Translations under genes and position numbers: made by a program
From: Isoetes taiwanensis
Lineage: Eukaryota; Streptophyta; Lycopodiopsida; Isoetales; Isoetaceae
DNA length: 64,000 nucleotides
Direction: 5' to 3'
Assembly (NCBI GenBank): GCA_021234155.1
Contig: JAJEKV010000378.1
Location: 124,001 to 188,000, forward strand
Part shown: positions 30,925 to 43,308 of the stretch, piece after piece
Position numbering within the stretch: the stretch's first letter is position 1
Layout: each line of letters opens with the position of its first letter
Notes under the pieces: model-generated
The model's database searches: none
What the model was told of the DNA's origin: nothing
The model's input: the letters and a program-made list of their open reading frames with translations, nothing else

Positions 30925-32025
30925 ATTATTAACGGTTTTAGTGAGAGAAAACAAGTCACAATTGCATCTATTTTGGAAGCTATAGATTTGTTTGTGCTTC
31001 TGGAAACTTGGGAACATGAAACGAGTAGATTAGGAAAATTGCCAGGATTTGCATTAATTGAATCAGTATGGAATATAAAAGGTATGGGAAGAGGCAGAGG
31101 TTTTGGTGGCATTGCTTGCTATGTGCATGCACAATATGCTCAACCGATAAAAGTGGTAAAAACATGTGAGTTTAAACAGTATATGTGGCTGGAAATTAGA
31201 GGCCAGATTGTAATCTATGTTGCAATGGTATATTTTGCTCCACCAGATAGTTCGGTGTACAGGCAATCAGGTATTTCCTCTGAAGATCCCTTTATTCATC
31301 TTGCACAAGACATTGCTGAATTTAAATTAAAAGCACCGGTAATGGTCGGATTGCTCAGCATCAAGTATCCGCTGGAGGTGAAAGCGTTGTTTCAAACTCT
31401 TCCCTACTACCAGAGGGTACAGAGCATGGGTGATAATAGGATACTTAAGCAGGCCCTGATAGAATCCCAAACACAGCATCATGCAGGGTGGTATACTCAC
31501 CTTGTGGATTGGGCAGCTTTTTGGGGTATGGATCTTGATGATCTCCTAGATACAGATGTAGATTTGCGTGCATATGTGACTGAGCGGGCATTATAGAAGA
31601 TGTGGCCAATCGACGATATTGGGATAAAGAGAAATTTCTATAGACAAGAAGTTAATGTTATAGTAGTATATGAAGAGTAAGCCTACCTAAAGATGGAGCT
31701 TCGCCGGAAAAAACGGCAATCAATTGCGAAATTCAAACTTAGTTCTCATTCTTCGCATATTGAAAAGGGACGAGAGCAAGGGATCCCAAGGGAACTGCAT
31801 TTCTGCCCATGTTGTTTTGAAGCACAAGTGGAGGATGAAGACCATGCTTTGATTAGATGCTCGGCCTTTCAGCATATACGAGAAAGTCACCATATAATGT
31901 GTAGCTCTCTGTCAAATCTATTGGACTCCATCGGATCCGGAGCATATCTTTATGAATATCTAAAATCTAGAAATGAGCTATTAGTTTTATATAGGATGGC
32001 TGAAAACTTGCTCGCCCAAGGGTGA
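30925..32025 (+). pseudogene. LINE ORF2, endonuclease start fused to C-terminus
   Basis: One reading frame throughout. About 30925-31350 is endonuclease: LFVLLETWEHE with the catalytic Glu, GGIACYVHAQY, VAMVYFAPPDSS. It stops at KAPVMVG, where GDFN should follow. From about 31351 the frame continues as C-terminal ORF2 (LEVKALFQTLPYYQRVQSMG and later). The zinc-binding end HFCPCCFEAQVEDEDHALIR has C-x2-C-x10-H-x4-C spacing. Two in-frame stops (31594, 31678) follow the fusion. The RT is wholly absent. The deletion left the frame intact, so a 207-residue fusion could be read from 30973. Confidence 0.8.
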
Positions 32026-32160
32026 GCCTTTGTTGATAAATACTGTTGTTTTTATTTTCTTTGATGGACCTGAGGGTCTGAAGGCGTGACAATAAATAAA
32101 TAAATGAATAAATAAAGAAACAAGGGAACAATAAATTGTCAAAAAAAAAACTATCTTAAC

Positions 32161-33540
32161 TAGCACATGCCAATCAGACACAATCCTTATGTCTTTATTT
32201 TTTTCTTTTTCAGTGTTGACGGCGATATCTTCATCCATTCCAATAGTCATTTCCGTTCATAGTGCCTTCCATTCCTCTTTAAATGATGCATAGAAATCAA
32301 ATTCAGAAAACAAAATACGAAAAGTATGAAACTTAACAAACCTGCCCCCAGTGTGGAAGTTAGAGTCATCCTACCAAAGCCCAACCCAAAACTGGCCTAT
32401 TGCTCCTAACCCATGACTATGCATCAAAGCTACCTATAGATCTCCTCTCTCCATACTGACTTGGCTAACTTCTCAAACTTAAGCACCATAGTTTTATTCT
32501 GGTCCATTTTATCATGAATGATTGTAAGAGCTTAATCCAATGCACGATGCAACAGTGCTCGCCAAGATAAACAAAGCATTATGTAGTCATATGAGCCTTC
32601 CTTTTCTATTGTAACTCTATTCTTTTCAATGGATCCCATGTTTTAGTCAATTCCTCTTTGAGTATTATACATGTATTATACAAATAAAGTTATACGTTTG
32701 GTTATGGCAATCTCTGAATGATTATCCTTCTAACTATGCAAGAAAGAATAAAGTTAAAATTGAAATGCACTAATTTTCTCCAAATGCACTTTGAAATCGT
32801 TTTGGAGGTCTATGGCAATATGGACATTTTAGGTACTATTTTTGAAGGATTCTTGAGATTAGCTCCCGCGCAAAAATGTTTGATACGCTTTCAGCCCCCT
32901 ACTTTGGTATGGAAAATATTAAGAATCCTATAGACTCAAAAAAGGGGTTTTTTTTTTTTTTTTTTTTTTTGGGGGGAACATCAAAAAAAAAATACAAAAT
33001 GCACTAGCGTGACAAAAAGGTATTGCATGCGAAGTTTTTGAGATCTCTATAAAATTATGAACAAAATTGTCAAAAATGTAACATGCTTTGACAATGCCTC
33101 AGCCCTTGAAGCTTTTTTTGTTTAAATATATGCCTTATTGGGCAAACTTACATTTTGAAGTTAAATCAAGATGCATATCATCCTCTGACTCGTTCAGACC
33201 ATGACCATTAAAAAAACTATTCTATTCTATTCTATTCTATTAGAGCTATATGTATCCTCCGTCTCACTCTCAAAACTACATGTATTCAAACGATCTTCTT
33301 CATCAATGCACCAATGAATCTTCTTCATCATCTTTGGCAATTTTTTTGGGTGCGTTACTCAATCTACGTACTAACCTTAGCAACTTTGAGTCACAATATG
33401 CAATTTGTTAGCAACAATTAGAATTTAGCCTTTGCTTTCTTTTCCACTCCAGGTTTTACCATCTCCATATTATAACTCCCACTGAATGCATTGGCCCCAC
33501 TTGTTCTAATCTAGCACACTTTTAGTTGCGTAGGACTTGT
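32161..33540. other. No gene; homopolymer and microsatellite
   Basis: Holds a T23-G6 run at 32947-32976 and a (TATTC)n pentanucleotide microsatellite, about five units, at 33217-33241. No convincing coding frame. Confidence 0.5.
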
Positions 33541-33549
33541 GTTACATCT

Positions 33550-34382
33550 AGTACTTTAGTCAACCATTCCAAGTCTCGTCATCATCAAAAGGGATAGCAA
33601 CAAGCATTAATCCTTTCCGAATCTTAGAGATGGATTTGGAGACCCCGGCAACTTGTTGCGACGTGCATCTAGGACCAGCGTACATCATTCTATCATCCTC
33701 ATCTAAGATAGGCACCAATGGCATTCATTTCGCTTGAATCTCGACTTGTACCTTTTGCTAGTTGGCCAGTCAAAGACAATAGGTCTTTGACCTTATGATG
33801 TGGCATGTAACAACTCACATTGCATAGCAAAAAAACTGAGGCCAACATAAAGTATCTGCTTCCTCAAAATAATTAGAGCATGATTGAATGCTTGTTTCAA
33901 TGCAATCCAATTACGTGTTTGAGTCAAATGCTCTTCCTTTCTTTTTATTCTTTGTGATTTCTTTCAAACTTCTGAAAGGCATTTCCTCTACCAAAACATA
34001 GAACTACGAGTGAATTGAGTACCACCTGCTAGTTGTCACTATAAGGATGTGGCATATTTCTTGCCTCGCAATGCGGCCTTGCCACCTTTATATTAAGTGA
34101 GAATTTGATTTGATGCTGAAACATGGTATTTCTTAAAGGCTCAATAGCACAGTGACCCATCTAGTGTTTTTGAAAAATCACTTCCTTGAAGTTATAAGCC
34201 TTATCCATCAACTCCATTTCTGGACGTGGATTGTAGGAATCTTGGATTACCTCAATCATTGCTAATAGGCTGAGAGATTTGTTTCGAGCAATATGTTTAG
34301 AGAAGCTACTAAACATTTGATCAATTTGATCATGTGTATGCCCAATAAGAAGGAACCAATCTTCACCATCTTGAAGATTCAT
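33550..34382 (-). pseudogene. DUF7869-type transposon-like gene, C-terminal remnant
   Basis: The frame at 34161-34382 carries FLLIGHTHDQIDQMFSSFSK. From family knowledge, G-H-T-H-x2-I-D-x2-F-S is the hallmark of the DUF7869 domain, which resembles the core of a DDE-type nuclease. Downstream on the same strand further blocks are readable with frameshifts: NWIALKQAFNHALIIL and KRYKSRFKRNECHWC near 33750-33930. With the N-terminal half remnant at 8.3-10 kb, the window holds both halves of this protein type in two separate copies. Its role is unproven; it is presumed to be a transposase. Confidence 0.65.
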
Positions 34383-34389
34383 TTCTCAA

Positions 34390-35255
34390 AGGGTATAGGA
34401 CATTAGATAAACAATGCTTGATTTTTATTCTCTCTCGTTGTATTGTCTAGATGGAGGTACAACACTGATGGTATATGCTCCAAACTAGAAAGAATCTTAT
34501 GCCAGATTGTGATAGTGAGAAGTGAGAATAGGATCAAGCACGAATATTTGGATAATTCAGAAATGTCCTATAAGAAACATTCCCATTGAAAACTACGGCA
34601 CCAACAATGTGCAAGTGTAGAAAACTTGCTTCTGAAGCATCCTTGAGCGCATTGATAAAGTGTGATTAGAGTTGTTTCTGTCTGCTCCATTCCACCAATG
34701 ACAATTGGCACATAACCGAGTGGATAATTTGTGTCTTCTTCCTGTGTTTAGTCAACTTTCTTTTTTCAAGAGATTGTTGTTCTCTGTGTTTGTTGAATTT
34801 CTCATTTAATGCATCTGAAAAGAAAAAAAGTTAGAAAGAGAACCTAAGATTATTTAGGCAACAAGAAGTTTAGGATGCTTACTTTTAGCATGTTGTATGG
34901 ATTCTTTCTTTGATCTTTTAATTCAGAGCCCGTACAAACAGACATATGGTGCTTTTCAGTAATTGTTACACATGAATTTTTTTCTTTCAAAGCACAATGT
35001 AGCACACATGCCAGTCGTCAATCTCAATACATAAATCTTTGTATTGAGATTGGTATTGTACTTTGTATCTTTAGAGAATTTATCACTTAAGTAATACATT
35101 GGGTTGTTGGACAGCTTCTCGCAAGACTTTTTAAAGAATCCCTCCATCCAAGGAACGCAATGAAGTGCATAATTCGTGAGATGCTTCCTGAGTGGCATTA
35201 GTTGTTTAAGCCAGAATTCTTGGCCATTTCTTTAATATATAAAGCTTTTGGCGTC
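34390..35255. other. Probable decayed upstream part of the DUF7869-type element
   Basis: A minus-strand frame at 34956-35198 (HLTNYALHCVPWMEGFFKKS) is the only longer one. No family was recognised. It may be the upstream part of the element at 33.5-34.4 kb. Confidence 0.25.
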
Positions 35256-35259
35256 TAAA

Positions 35260-35485
35260 GCATGAATCATTTTAAAGGTTGTTTGACAGACATTGTGATT
35301 GTGTAAGAAAACGCATCTCTCTTGTCAGGTCTAATGTTGAAAGCTAAGTAGCCCCTTTATTCTAGTAATGTCATTGAACTGTAGCAGTGAAGCATGAATC
35401 ATTTTAAGGGTTGTTTGACAGACATTGTGGCTGTGTAAGAAAACTCATCTCTCTTGTCAGGTCTAATGTTGAAAGCTAAATAACT
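35260..35485. repeat. Tandem duplication, period about 129 bp
   Basis: AGCATGAATCATTTTAAAGG...TTGTTTGACAGACATTGTG..TCTCTCTTGTCAGGTCTAATGTTGAAAGCTAA occurs at about 35262-35348 and 35391-35480 with about five differences. Confidence 0.9.
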
Positions 35486-35789
35486 AGCAAGAGCTTTAAA
35501 CTCAAACAGAGTATCTTGTGGTTCTGCTATGTCCATTCGAAAGATCTACATGCAGTCTGATGTAAGAAGAATAGAGAGTGTAGAGGCTGATGCTGTGAAG
35601 TTCGATGTTGGAAGGTCTTACATGGAAAAGGATTGCCTTTCTCTAGGAAAAAGCAGTCTAGGTTGACACCGTAGTTGGGTAGCTCCTGAAGTGTCATAGA
35701 TTGTGGGAGTTGCAAACCTTTGCCTACTGCCACTAAAAATGGTTTTAAGTATCGAGTTGGAAGGTGAAGAAGTGAATTACACTACAGGA

Positions 35790-36250
35790 GGAAGTCTAAG
35801 TTCGGCTAGGGGAAAATGGAGTAAATTGGAGAAGAGGAAGTCTACTGGATGAGTGGAGATGGAGCAAATTCGACATATGAAAGAAGTATGCATTCATGTG
35901 TGGGAGGTAATAGAATAAATTGAACAAGAGAAGAAACTGTGTGTTCCTATACAGGACGAGATGAAGTAAATTGCACAGAATGTGGAAGTATGCTTTTTTT
36001 GTGTAGAAGGGGGTGGAGTAAATTGAATAGGTGGAGGAAGTCAGTATACAGGGCTCGAGGTACAAATCAACATAGGGTGGAGGAAACCTATGCGCATGCA
36101 CTGGTGATCTAATACTTTACGAGTCCAAACTTGAATCAGCAGTAGCGTCCGACATGAATATCATTGGAGGTGGCAAGCATCGTACAGAAATAGAGGAGTT
36201 GATGTCGGATGGAGGTGGAGTAAAAATCACAGGTGGAGGAAGCACACAAA
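35790..36250. repeat. Purine-rich degenerate minisatellite
   Basis: Repeated words GGAGTAAATTG, GGAGGAAGT, AAGAGGAAG and GTGGAGTAAA at intervals of roughly 60 bp. Strong purine bias on the plus strand makes the minus-strand frame 35796-36101 look open, but it is pyrimidine-coded low complexity and not a gene. Confidence 0.65.
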
Positions 36251-36419
36251 GAGCCAAAGATTGCAAAGTCCTCTATGTGTTTCTTGGGTCATTGTAAAGA
36301 TGAAAAAAGATATGACGGTATAAATTTATACAGAGTTATATAAAATTATACCAAACGATACAAATCTATATGGAAGCCAAACAAAACGAAGGAAGAAACT
36401 ATACCAGCTATATAAAAGC

Positions 36420-36802
36420 ACAAAAAAATACTTAAGGCCGAATGCTTCTACGAGTATTTCGCTCGCCGCCTTATATATCGGCTCTTATTTACAAGGCGCT
36501 CAAACCTTATAGTATTTTGTAAACCTTAATATACAGTATACAAAAACTTGTACATGCATACCCCACAAACGAGGATCGCTATGTATGGTCCAGATCTTGG
36601 AATAAAGGGCAAATATGCCCATCCGACAGCTCTCGTTGCCCTACGTAACCCCCCGTGTGAATATGCACCCAAACCAAAGGGGGTTTAAGGGGGATTTTAA
36701 TTTAAATGTGTTAAATGCAATGGTTTGTGTTAATAATGTTAATGGTAGTTGTGTATTAATTGTTATATTAAAAAAAATTTTGGGCCCTTCGGGCCCTAAC
36801 TA
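36420..36802. mobile_element. Foldback element, copy B (one arm plus loop)
   Basis: The loop (TTATAGTATTTTG, CATACCCCACAAACGAGGA) and the complete right arm (ACCCCCCGTGTGAATATGCACCCAAACC...TTTAAATGTGTTAAATGC) end in GGGCCCTTCGGGCCC. The left arm is missing. It is closest to copy D at 47.6 kb. Just upstream (36318-36375) lie three GGTATAAATTTATAC-like palindromes similar to the array at 45.9 kb. Confidence 0.75.
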
Positions 36803-38518
36803 AAGCCTTTGCACATGTAGATGGAAATGAAAAACAAGACCAACATCTGCCTTCAAAACGAGAATACCATTTCTACATTGTCAGCTATTACAAGGGCATA
36901 TATTTACCTGAGTAATTCTTAGTAACACAAATAAACCAATTGGAGTTGTTATAAGGAAATGATGCATTACCATTGTAATATCATGGTCGATGTGAATGTA
37001 AAGATTTACATTACAATTGAAAACAATTTAATTGGAATTGCTTCACTACATGTAATAGCAAATAAAACCGATATATGGGCTTCATTATGTGCCTCCGTGT
37101 TATGTCCTTCATGCAAAGGATCATATTTTTTAATTAGCAATAGCCTATGTAGCATCAACGGTACCTGGCAATGAGCTCACCTAAATGTAGGGGATGAATA
37201 ATTCATTGCTGGCAGCAGTCTGTAACATCAATAATATCTAGAAATGAGCCAAGAGCAGGGAATGAACCCTATCATAATCGGTGAGAGCATATATTCCCGG
37301 AGAATTGCCGCCAAGTCCATGTACACGCAAAGGGGTTTTATCGAAGACAACTCATTGCTTGCAAATCATAAGGCCCCAAAATGAGTTAAAACTTGGTAGA
37401 ATGAGTATGGCATTTGCCAAAAGTTTTTCCTGCTAAAGTAGCTACGGCAGATCCAAATTCACGTTCCAATTTTGTCTTTGCTCACTTGCTTGTGATTATG
37501 CTTGCATTTCTACAAGGGTGAAGGCACAATGTTTGCAACCCACAGAACTTGAGATGTTCCTCTGCAAATTCCTGCAGCACATGTAGATGCAAGAAGGTAA
37601 GAGCGAGGAGGAATGTAAGAAAATAATTAAATCGCTATGCTAATTGGGTCATTGCACCTCCATAAGTTCCAAATGCTTTGTAACACATCAAGGATTCCAC
37701 AAAACTATAAGATAAACTAGGGACAAGTCTTGAAACAAGAGTCAACATTACAAAGATATGTCTTTGCATCATAGCAAATCTAACATAGTCAAATGGAAGA
37801 GGAATGGATGTTCCATACCGGGAAAAAACAGAGAGACAAAATAGCTGATGGAAAACCTATGGCCGTTTTTTTTCTAGAACTTTGGTAGCCGCGGACATGA
37901 ACACAACCATCTCGTCAGAATTGTTGTATCTGTTTTGACGTTGAAAAAATCGATACAAACAATATCCGGACCGCCTAGTCTCGATCTCGGTTTGTGTAAA
38001 TCGACCTTGCGTAACAACCGCTTCAAACAACCGCCGGTTAAACCCTTTGACGGCTTAAGATGGCATGAAAACCCCGGCATGAAAGCTCTCCCTCCTTAAT
38101 CGAATGCAAATCTGATAGCCCTAAATTAAATCGTGCCCTCTTCATGATTCGCAACTAAGCAAAGCAATAGACAAAGAACACACCTAGGTGTAGAGATGAA
38201 GATCCGGGATGACCTTTCAAAGACTTAGATTGCTTCTCGATTCTGGCGCAAAATGGTTCTCTAAATCCCCTTCACTAGTAAAAACCTAGAAGCTTGGCCG
38301 GGGAATTCAGAAGCTTGTCCTGTAATTTCGCTGTAAATCAAACCTGGTCATGGCAAAGCAACTGCTGTAAGCGAATCTGACCTGTTCAAGAACTCGATAT
38401 GTTCATAGCAAGCAACTCCTATTCACGATTCTCTGATGATTTGGCAGGCGGACAAGACATTGGCGGGTGGAATCCCGTCCAGGATTTTGGATGCCGGACA
38501 AGAAAATTTTGATCCTGG
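36803..38518. other. Stretch without recognisable gene
   Basis: No motif-bearing frame. CpG-richer patch at 37.9-38.1 kb. No structure noted. Confidence 0.4.
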
Positions 38519-40049
38519 GCTCCAATATGTAGCATAATAACAGGGGGTTTTCTTTGTGTTTTTGTACGCTTTTCACTAAGGTTTTCCTATGATTTCGTGA
38601 TGTATTCAAATGGATATACTAATGCGTACATCTAGAGTGCACCATTTCTGAGCCATTGATTTTAGCCTTTTTTTTCAATGGTCAACAACCAATGGCTCAC
38701 AACAAAAGCCCTTTTTTTGTGCGTGTGGTGCATAATGGTCAACAACCAATGGCTCACAACAAAAGCCCTCTTTTTGAGTGTGTGGTGCATAATGGGCACA
38801 TGAAGGGCTTGAAAACCAATGGCTCACAACAAAAGCCCTTTTTGTGCGTGTGGTGCATAATGGTCAACAACCAATGGCTCACAACAAAAGCCCTCTTTTG
38901 TGTGTGTGGTGCATAATGGGCACATGAAGGGCTTGAAGGGCATGTAGTGCAGTTCCCCGGCAACACATTTCTTATCATAACTTTTTTGATCCAGAGCTCT
39001 GTTTGAGATGATTTTTTATTGCGTTGGAAAGCACTCTCCAGATATCTTTTGATAGTGTATGATATGGATATGTTTGGTTAAGCTATGTATGCTAAAACAG
39101 CAATTTTTCGGCCAGGTTTGGTAGGCTTTCACATCCTACCGGTGATTATCTACAGATAGCTTATTGGATATTGTTTTATGGCTCATCTCGAATGAAGCTT
39201 GCAAAAATTACCATGCATTTTTAGATTTTGAGGCGTTATTAAGCAAATTCCAAGGCTTCTAGATCCTTGTGCTAACAAGCGAAAAAGTTTTCCACTTTAG
39301 TTTCTCACCACAAGAATCCTTGGAGGACAAAGGTCGCTTTTAAATTCCGGTTGAAAAATGTTTGTATATGGGTGTTGCAAACTTTATGACTTTCTTTAAT
39401 AATGGGTTCAATCGCTCTATCTTTATGGTAACTTTTACTTATGTTCTATTTGTTTTATTGTGATGAAATTCAAAAGCTACGAAAGCCTCAAATGAATTCT
39501 AGTTTTTTTTCGGTTTGAATTCTAAAATTTTTGTCACATCGGGGAGGGGTGTCCCCTAAGGCCCAGAAGGGGCCAAAATTTTTTTTGGCAACACAAACTA
39601 TTAACATCCAATATATAAAAATTAAATCCCCCAACACATAACAACCAACACATAACAACCATTGACATTAACAACCAACACATAACTACCATTGACATTA
39701 ATTAACACAACCATTGGGTCCAACACATTTAAATTAAAATCCCCCTTAAACCCCCTTTGGTTTGGGTGCATATTCACACGGGGGGTGGCGTAGGGCAAAT
39801 GGCGAGAGCCCTCATAATTGTATTTTTGCACGCATTTAAATCAACACCATATAGTATTCCGCTTGAAATCTTATAGTATTTTGCAAATCTTGTTATACAA
39901 TATAGCAAATTTTGTACTTGCATACCCCACAAACGAGGAACTTTACGTACGATGTAGATTAAGGAATAAGGGGTGAATATGCCTATCCAACAGCTCTCGT
40001 TGCCCGGAGTCACCCCCCGTGTGAATATGCACCCAAACCAAAGGGGGTT
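38519..40049 (+). repeat. 1.5-kb composite dispersed repeat, copy 2
   Basis: Same order and orientation as 10126-11660: TGTAGCATAATAACAG start, minisatellite (about 38690-38940), spacer, foldback element copy C (left arm about 39541-39800, right arm 40010-40049). It ends abruptly inside the right foldback arm where GC-rich sequence next to the LINE begins. The two copies differ by scattered substitutions and small indels. Confidence 0.85.
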
Positions 40050-40199
40050 CACGCCATCGCCAAATAGCCATCGAGAACAGGCCATAGCGAGAACAAAGCT
40101 TTAAATGGTCCTCTAAATCCCTTCTCCACGAACCCCTAAACTCCAACCCTAAAGTTGAATGCCTCGTTGCTTGCATGGCCTTCATAAAATTAAATTAAT

Positions 40200-41930
40200 T
40201 AAGTTTTTAAGAATAGAATAGAATATGATTTTATCGTCCACGGAGACCAACTGGCCTATGGGACCCAAGTACAAAGAGAGAGCAGCAGCGATACTACCGT
40301 GTGATTAAAACCAACCCCAAGGGGTTTTCGGGAAAACCTTAGTAGCAATAAGGATGCCGACATACCGCAGTTATATACATAATCACAAGTACCGAGGTTA
40401 ATGTGGGACGGGGGCATAACCGAAGTCCGCCAGATCCATTACCTCCGGAGGTACGATCCCAACAAGCCTACAGAGGTCGTGTTATAGCTCATGCAAGGCC
40501 TGATGGGCATAACTAACCGAGCATACCGAGCCCCGATATGCTCGATCGCCGGACAGCCCGAGGGCGGACTTTCATCCCTCAATGGCGTTTCGCTGACGAT
40601 TGACAGACTCGCCCTCACGCTGGCCCCGAATCCATCTCCCCTGTCTCAACGCGGAGGTGGTGTGCACTGCGTCGAACCCGAAGGCAATCACCCGCGCTTT
40701 TTCATGGGTAGATGGGTGCACAGTAGTGGTGTGGGCCCCTCGTGAGCATGGGATTAACCTGGCTGGCCGATAATTTGCCACCTTGACATGTGACAGGGCC
40801 TCTGATCCCAAAGCTTGGCCATGAAGCAAGCATCCAAGTACGCTTCAAGGCAGCGTTGCCCGATTATGTATGCACCGATCCACATCTGTGGTGCCTGCAC
40901 ATTCCATAGCGAGAACCACCGGGCTTGCTTGTTTTTCCAGCGAGGCTTTGAGTCGCCATTTGCGGGCCCATCGCCATCGCCAAAAGCAAGGTTGGGCAAG
41001 GGCTTCATCCATAGCCCCCACCTTCCGAAGTAAATAATGTGACGCGTCCGGTAGCGACCCTCAGAATGGAAGGAAGCCCGTCTCCCCGAGCAAGATCGAT
41101 ATGGGGACCGTGGATTTCACTCCCGCTGCAGGGCCAAGAAGGCCTTCCAGACTGCCTAGATCGCTCCAAGTGGTGAGGGATATCATCGCCCCCACACTTC
41201 TGCCCCATAGAGGAGGACCGGTTCAACCAAGGCCGAACAAGTGTGCTGGTGACCCCATGCATATACCGCTTTGCCGGATCGTTGTTTTGCATTGCATACT
41301 GTGGCTTTCCACCTGCAAAGGGACGGGTAACCGATGGATGCATCCCGGTGTGTGGTAGTAAAACTCAATGCCCAAATACTTATAAGATCGAGCCACCTCC
41401 ACTACACCGCGGTAAGTGAATGAGGGAAGGTGGGTGCCGGATGATGGGGACCGGCAGCCATTCTTGTCTTGGCCAAGTTAACTCTCATGTCAAAGAAATT
41501 GGCGTAAAAGTGTCCAAAGCATCCGGTGGCGCTGCATGTCCTCGGGTATATGCAGCAGGTCAACATCATCAAAGATATATGAGTTGCCGGATTATGTGGT
41601 GCATCAATCGAAGCCTCCTCCCGTGCTCGGCCTAGCCATTCTTCTAGCTGGTCAATGTATTAAGCCGAAGAGTCGGTGATAGAGGGCAGCCCGGCGCACC
41701 TAATGCTACTAACAACGGCTCCCCCGACAAAGGTGAGACTAACCGAGCAAGCCTCGTATAGAATCAGATATAGCATTCTGCAAGTCGACGGGGGTCCCTA
41801 GCTGTCTCAATCTATCCCACAACTTATCCCGAGGCACTGTGTCAAAAGCCTTTGCGAAATCCACAAAGCAACAGTACAGATAAACATGCAAGGCAAAACC
41901 ATTGCAAAACCATAGATAAAATGCCATTTA
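40200..41930 (-). pseudogene. GC-rich LINE, RT and 3' part
   Basis: Minus-strand RT pieces: CCFVDFAKAFDTVPRDKLWD with the first catalytic Asp (41739-41927), FDDVDLLH near 41560 in place of YADD, SYKYLGIEF near 41370, then LVEPVLLYGAEVWG (41183-41368) and MGAMDEALAQ-like C-terminal blocks. Numerous frameshifts. The 3' end (plus-strand 40200-40225) is an ATTCT pentanucleotide tail followed by A/T-rich sequence. The GC content is strikingly above the surroundings, as in the pieces at 12-655 and 6870-7625. The upstream half is cut off at about 41930. Confidence 0.82.
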
Positions 41931-41935
41931 AATAT

Positions 41936-42070
41936 GAGAATCCAGTGTGCACTCTAGATATACTGATTAGTATGCCTCGTGCAATACGCCCATGAAATCA
42001 TATAAAAACCATGCCAAAAAGCGTATAAAATCACAAAAAAAACCCCCTGTTATAATGCTATATATTCTAA
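41936..42070 (-). repeat. Fragment of the composite repeat start, inverted
   Basis: The minus strand reads ATAGCATTATAACAGGGGG...GTATATCTAGAGTGCA, a diverged copy of the first 120 bp of the 1.5-kb repeat (10129-10245). Similarity stops after GAGTGCA. Confidence 0.75.
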
Positions 42071-43308
42071 AAACCATGATGGACATGGTTTTTTATACAA
42101 CAATTTATTTGATAGCAGAAAACCACATGCAATGGTGGTCTGTCAAAATGAGCAGTGGTTTACAATATGGTTTTTTATGTCAGTTTCTAATAAGATAGTG
42201 GTTTGCTAAAACTAGCTGTAGTTTACGGGACCGTTTCAATACAAACTAAAATTAGTAGTGGTTTATTACGACTAGTAATGTTTTCTTAAGACCATTAGAT
42301 GAATAATGGAATGGTTTGAAGATTAATTCATTGTCTTCAAGAAACATGGATGACAATATGATCCTTGCAATCACATATGATTTACTACACATTATTATAG
42401 CTTTCTCAGGTTGTCTCTCGGGTGCCTATAAATCTAGGCAGTGTTCAGATTGCCAATAATACTTTAGAGAGCAAGTTTTGTGGGAAGCGGAGAAGGGTCC
42501 AAAATCTAGAACAACCACAATAAAGCATCAAGTCCATGTTCCCTACAAAACTTTGTCTTTAGGGTAATAATGACAGTTTGAACACCGTGGCACAATCAGT
42601 TCGTCATCTCGGAGTATCCCGGATGGTCGTCCAATGTTGCACCCCCCGTGTCCTTAAGGGTTGATGTGCGTTTGTAGCACTTCCAACTGTCGGATGTTGC
42701 ATACAACCTGTCCTTGTGCAAACTATAAACCGTTACACTTTTTTATTGCAAAGATATGCAATTTGTGATTCTAAACAATACATAGCTATCTTGTGAAAAT
42801 TAATGAATTTCCATTGGTGCTATTATAAACCATTACATTCCTTTATTGCAAAATATGCGATTTGTGATTCTAAACAACCAGTAAGGGTACCCAGTGTTGC
42901 TGGGCATAATTTGGGAACTTGTGCATTTGCTTACATAACTTTTGGACCATTGGATCATTTTGGGAACATGTAGATTGCAAGTGGCCATGTCTATGAATTG
43001 TTGATGCCATGTACTAAATTTTATATTTGTCAATCTCTCTTGCTACTTGTATATGTTTATGTATTGTGAATGTGAATATTATCTTTCAAACTGGCTAAAT
43101 TTTACTTGGTGTTCTAGTATTAAATTTATGAAACGGGAGACATGGGATAGAAGAATGTAGTGGAATTTCAACATTAGATCATGTTCAAGTTTGAGTGGCT
43201 GATGTCATACCATCCCATCGTAACACATCATTTCCTTTTATAATATATGTGTTTTGTAAAACTGACAATTCTTGGTAATAATAGAATAGCATAATTATTT
43301 ATCAAGGT
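42071..43308. repeat. Non-coding; contains a 102-bp tandem duplication
   Basis: AAACCGTTACACTTTTTTATTGC...ATTTGTGATTCTAAACAA occurs at about 42727-42778 and again at 42829-42880 with a few differences. Between 42.06 and 42.3 kb AGTGGTTTA-like words recur. No gene seen. Confidence 0.7.

Larger units (their letters stand above)
30061..32160 (+). mobile_element. L1-type LINE with internal deletion of RT
   Basis: CpG-bearing 5' UTR, ORF1 (30136-30894), start of ORF2 endonuclease, C-terminal zinc-binding end of ORF2, 3' UTR and an A-rich AATAAATAAATAAATGAATA tail (about 32090-32150). Everything between the middle of the endonuclease and the C-terminal region is missing, so the element is about 2.1 kb instead of 5-6 kb. 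It would depend on an intact relative for any mobility. Confidence 0.85.

Noticed and set aside
33217-33241. TATTC microsatellite as LINE 3' tail
   Set aside because: The unit resembles the tail at 40.2 kb but the preceding sequence shows no LINE 3' UTR.
35796-36101. 101-codon minus-strand frame rich in Leu, Phe, Ser and Tyr
   Set aside because: Complement of a purine-rich degenerate repeat; no motif.
36775-36800. Helitron end at GGGCCCTTCGGGCCC TAACTAA
   Set aside because: The hairpin to CTAA gap is only 3 bases and the same sequence is the outer end of the foldback family.
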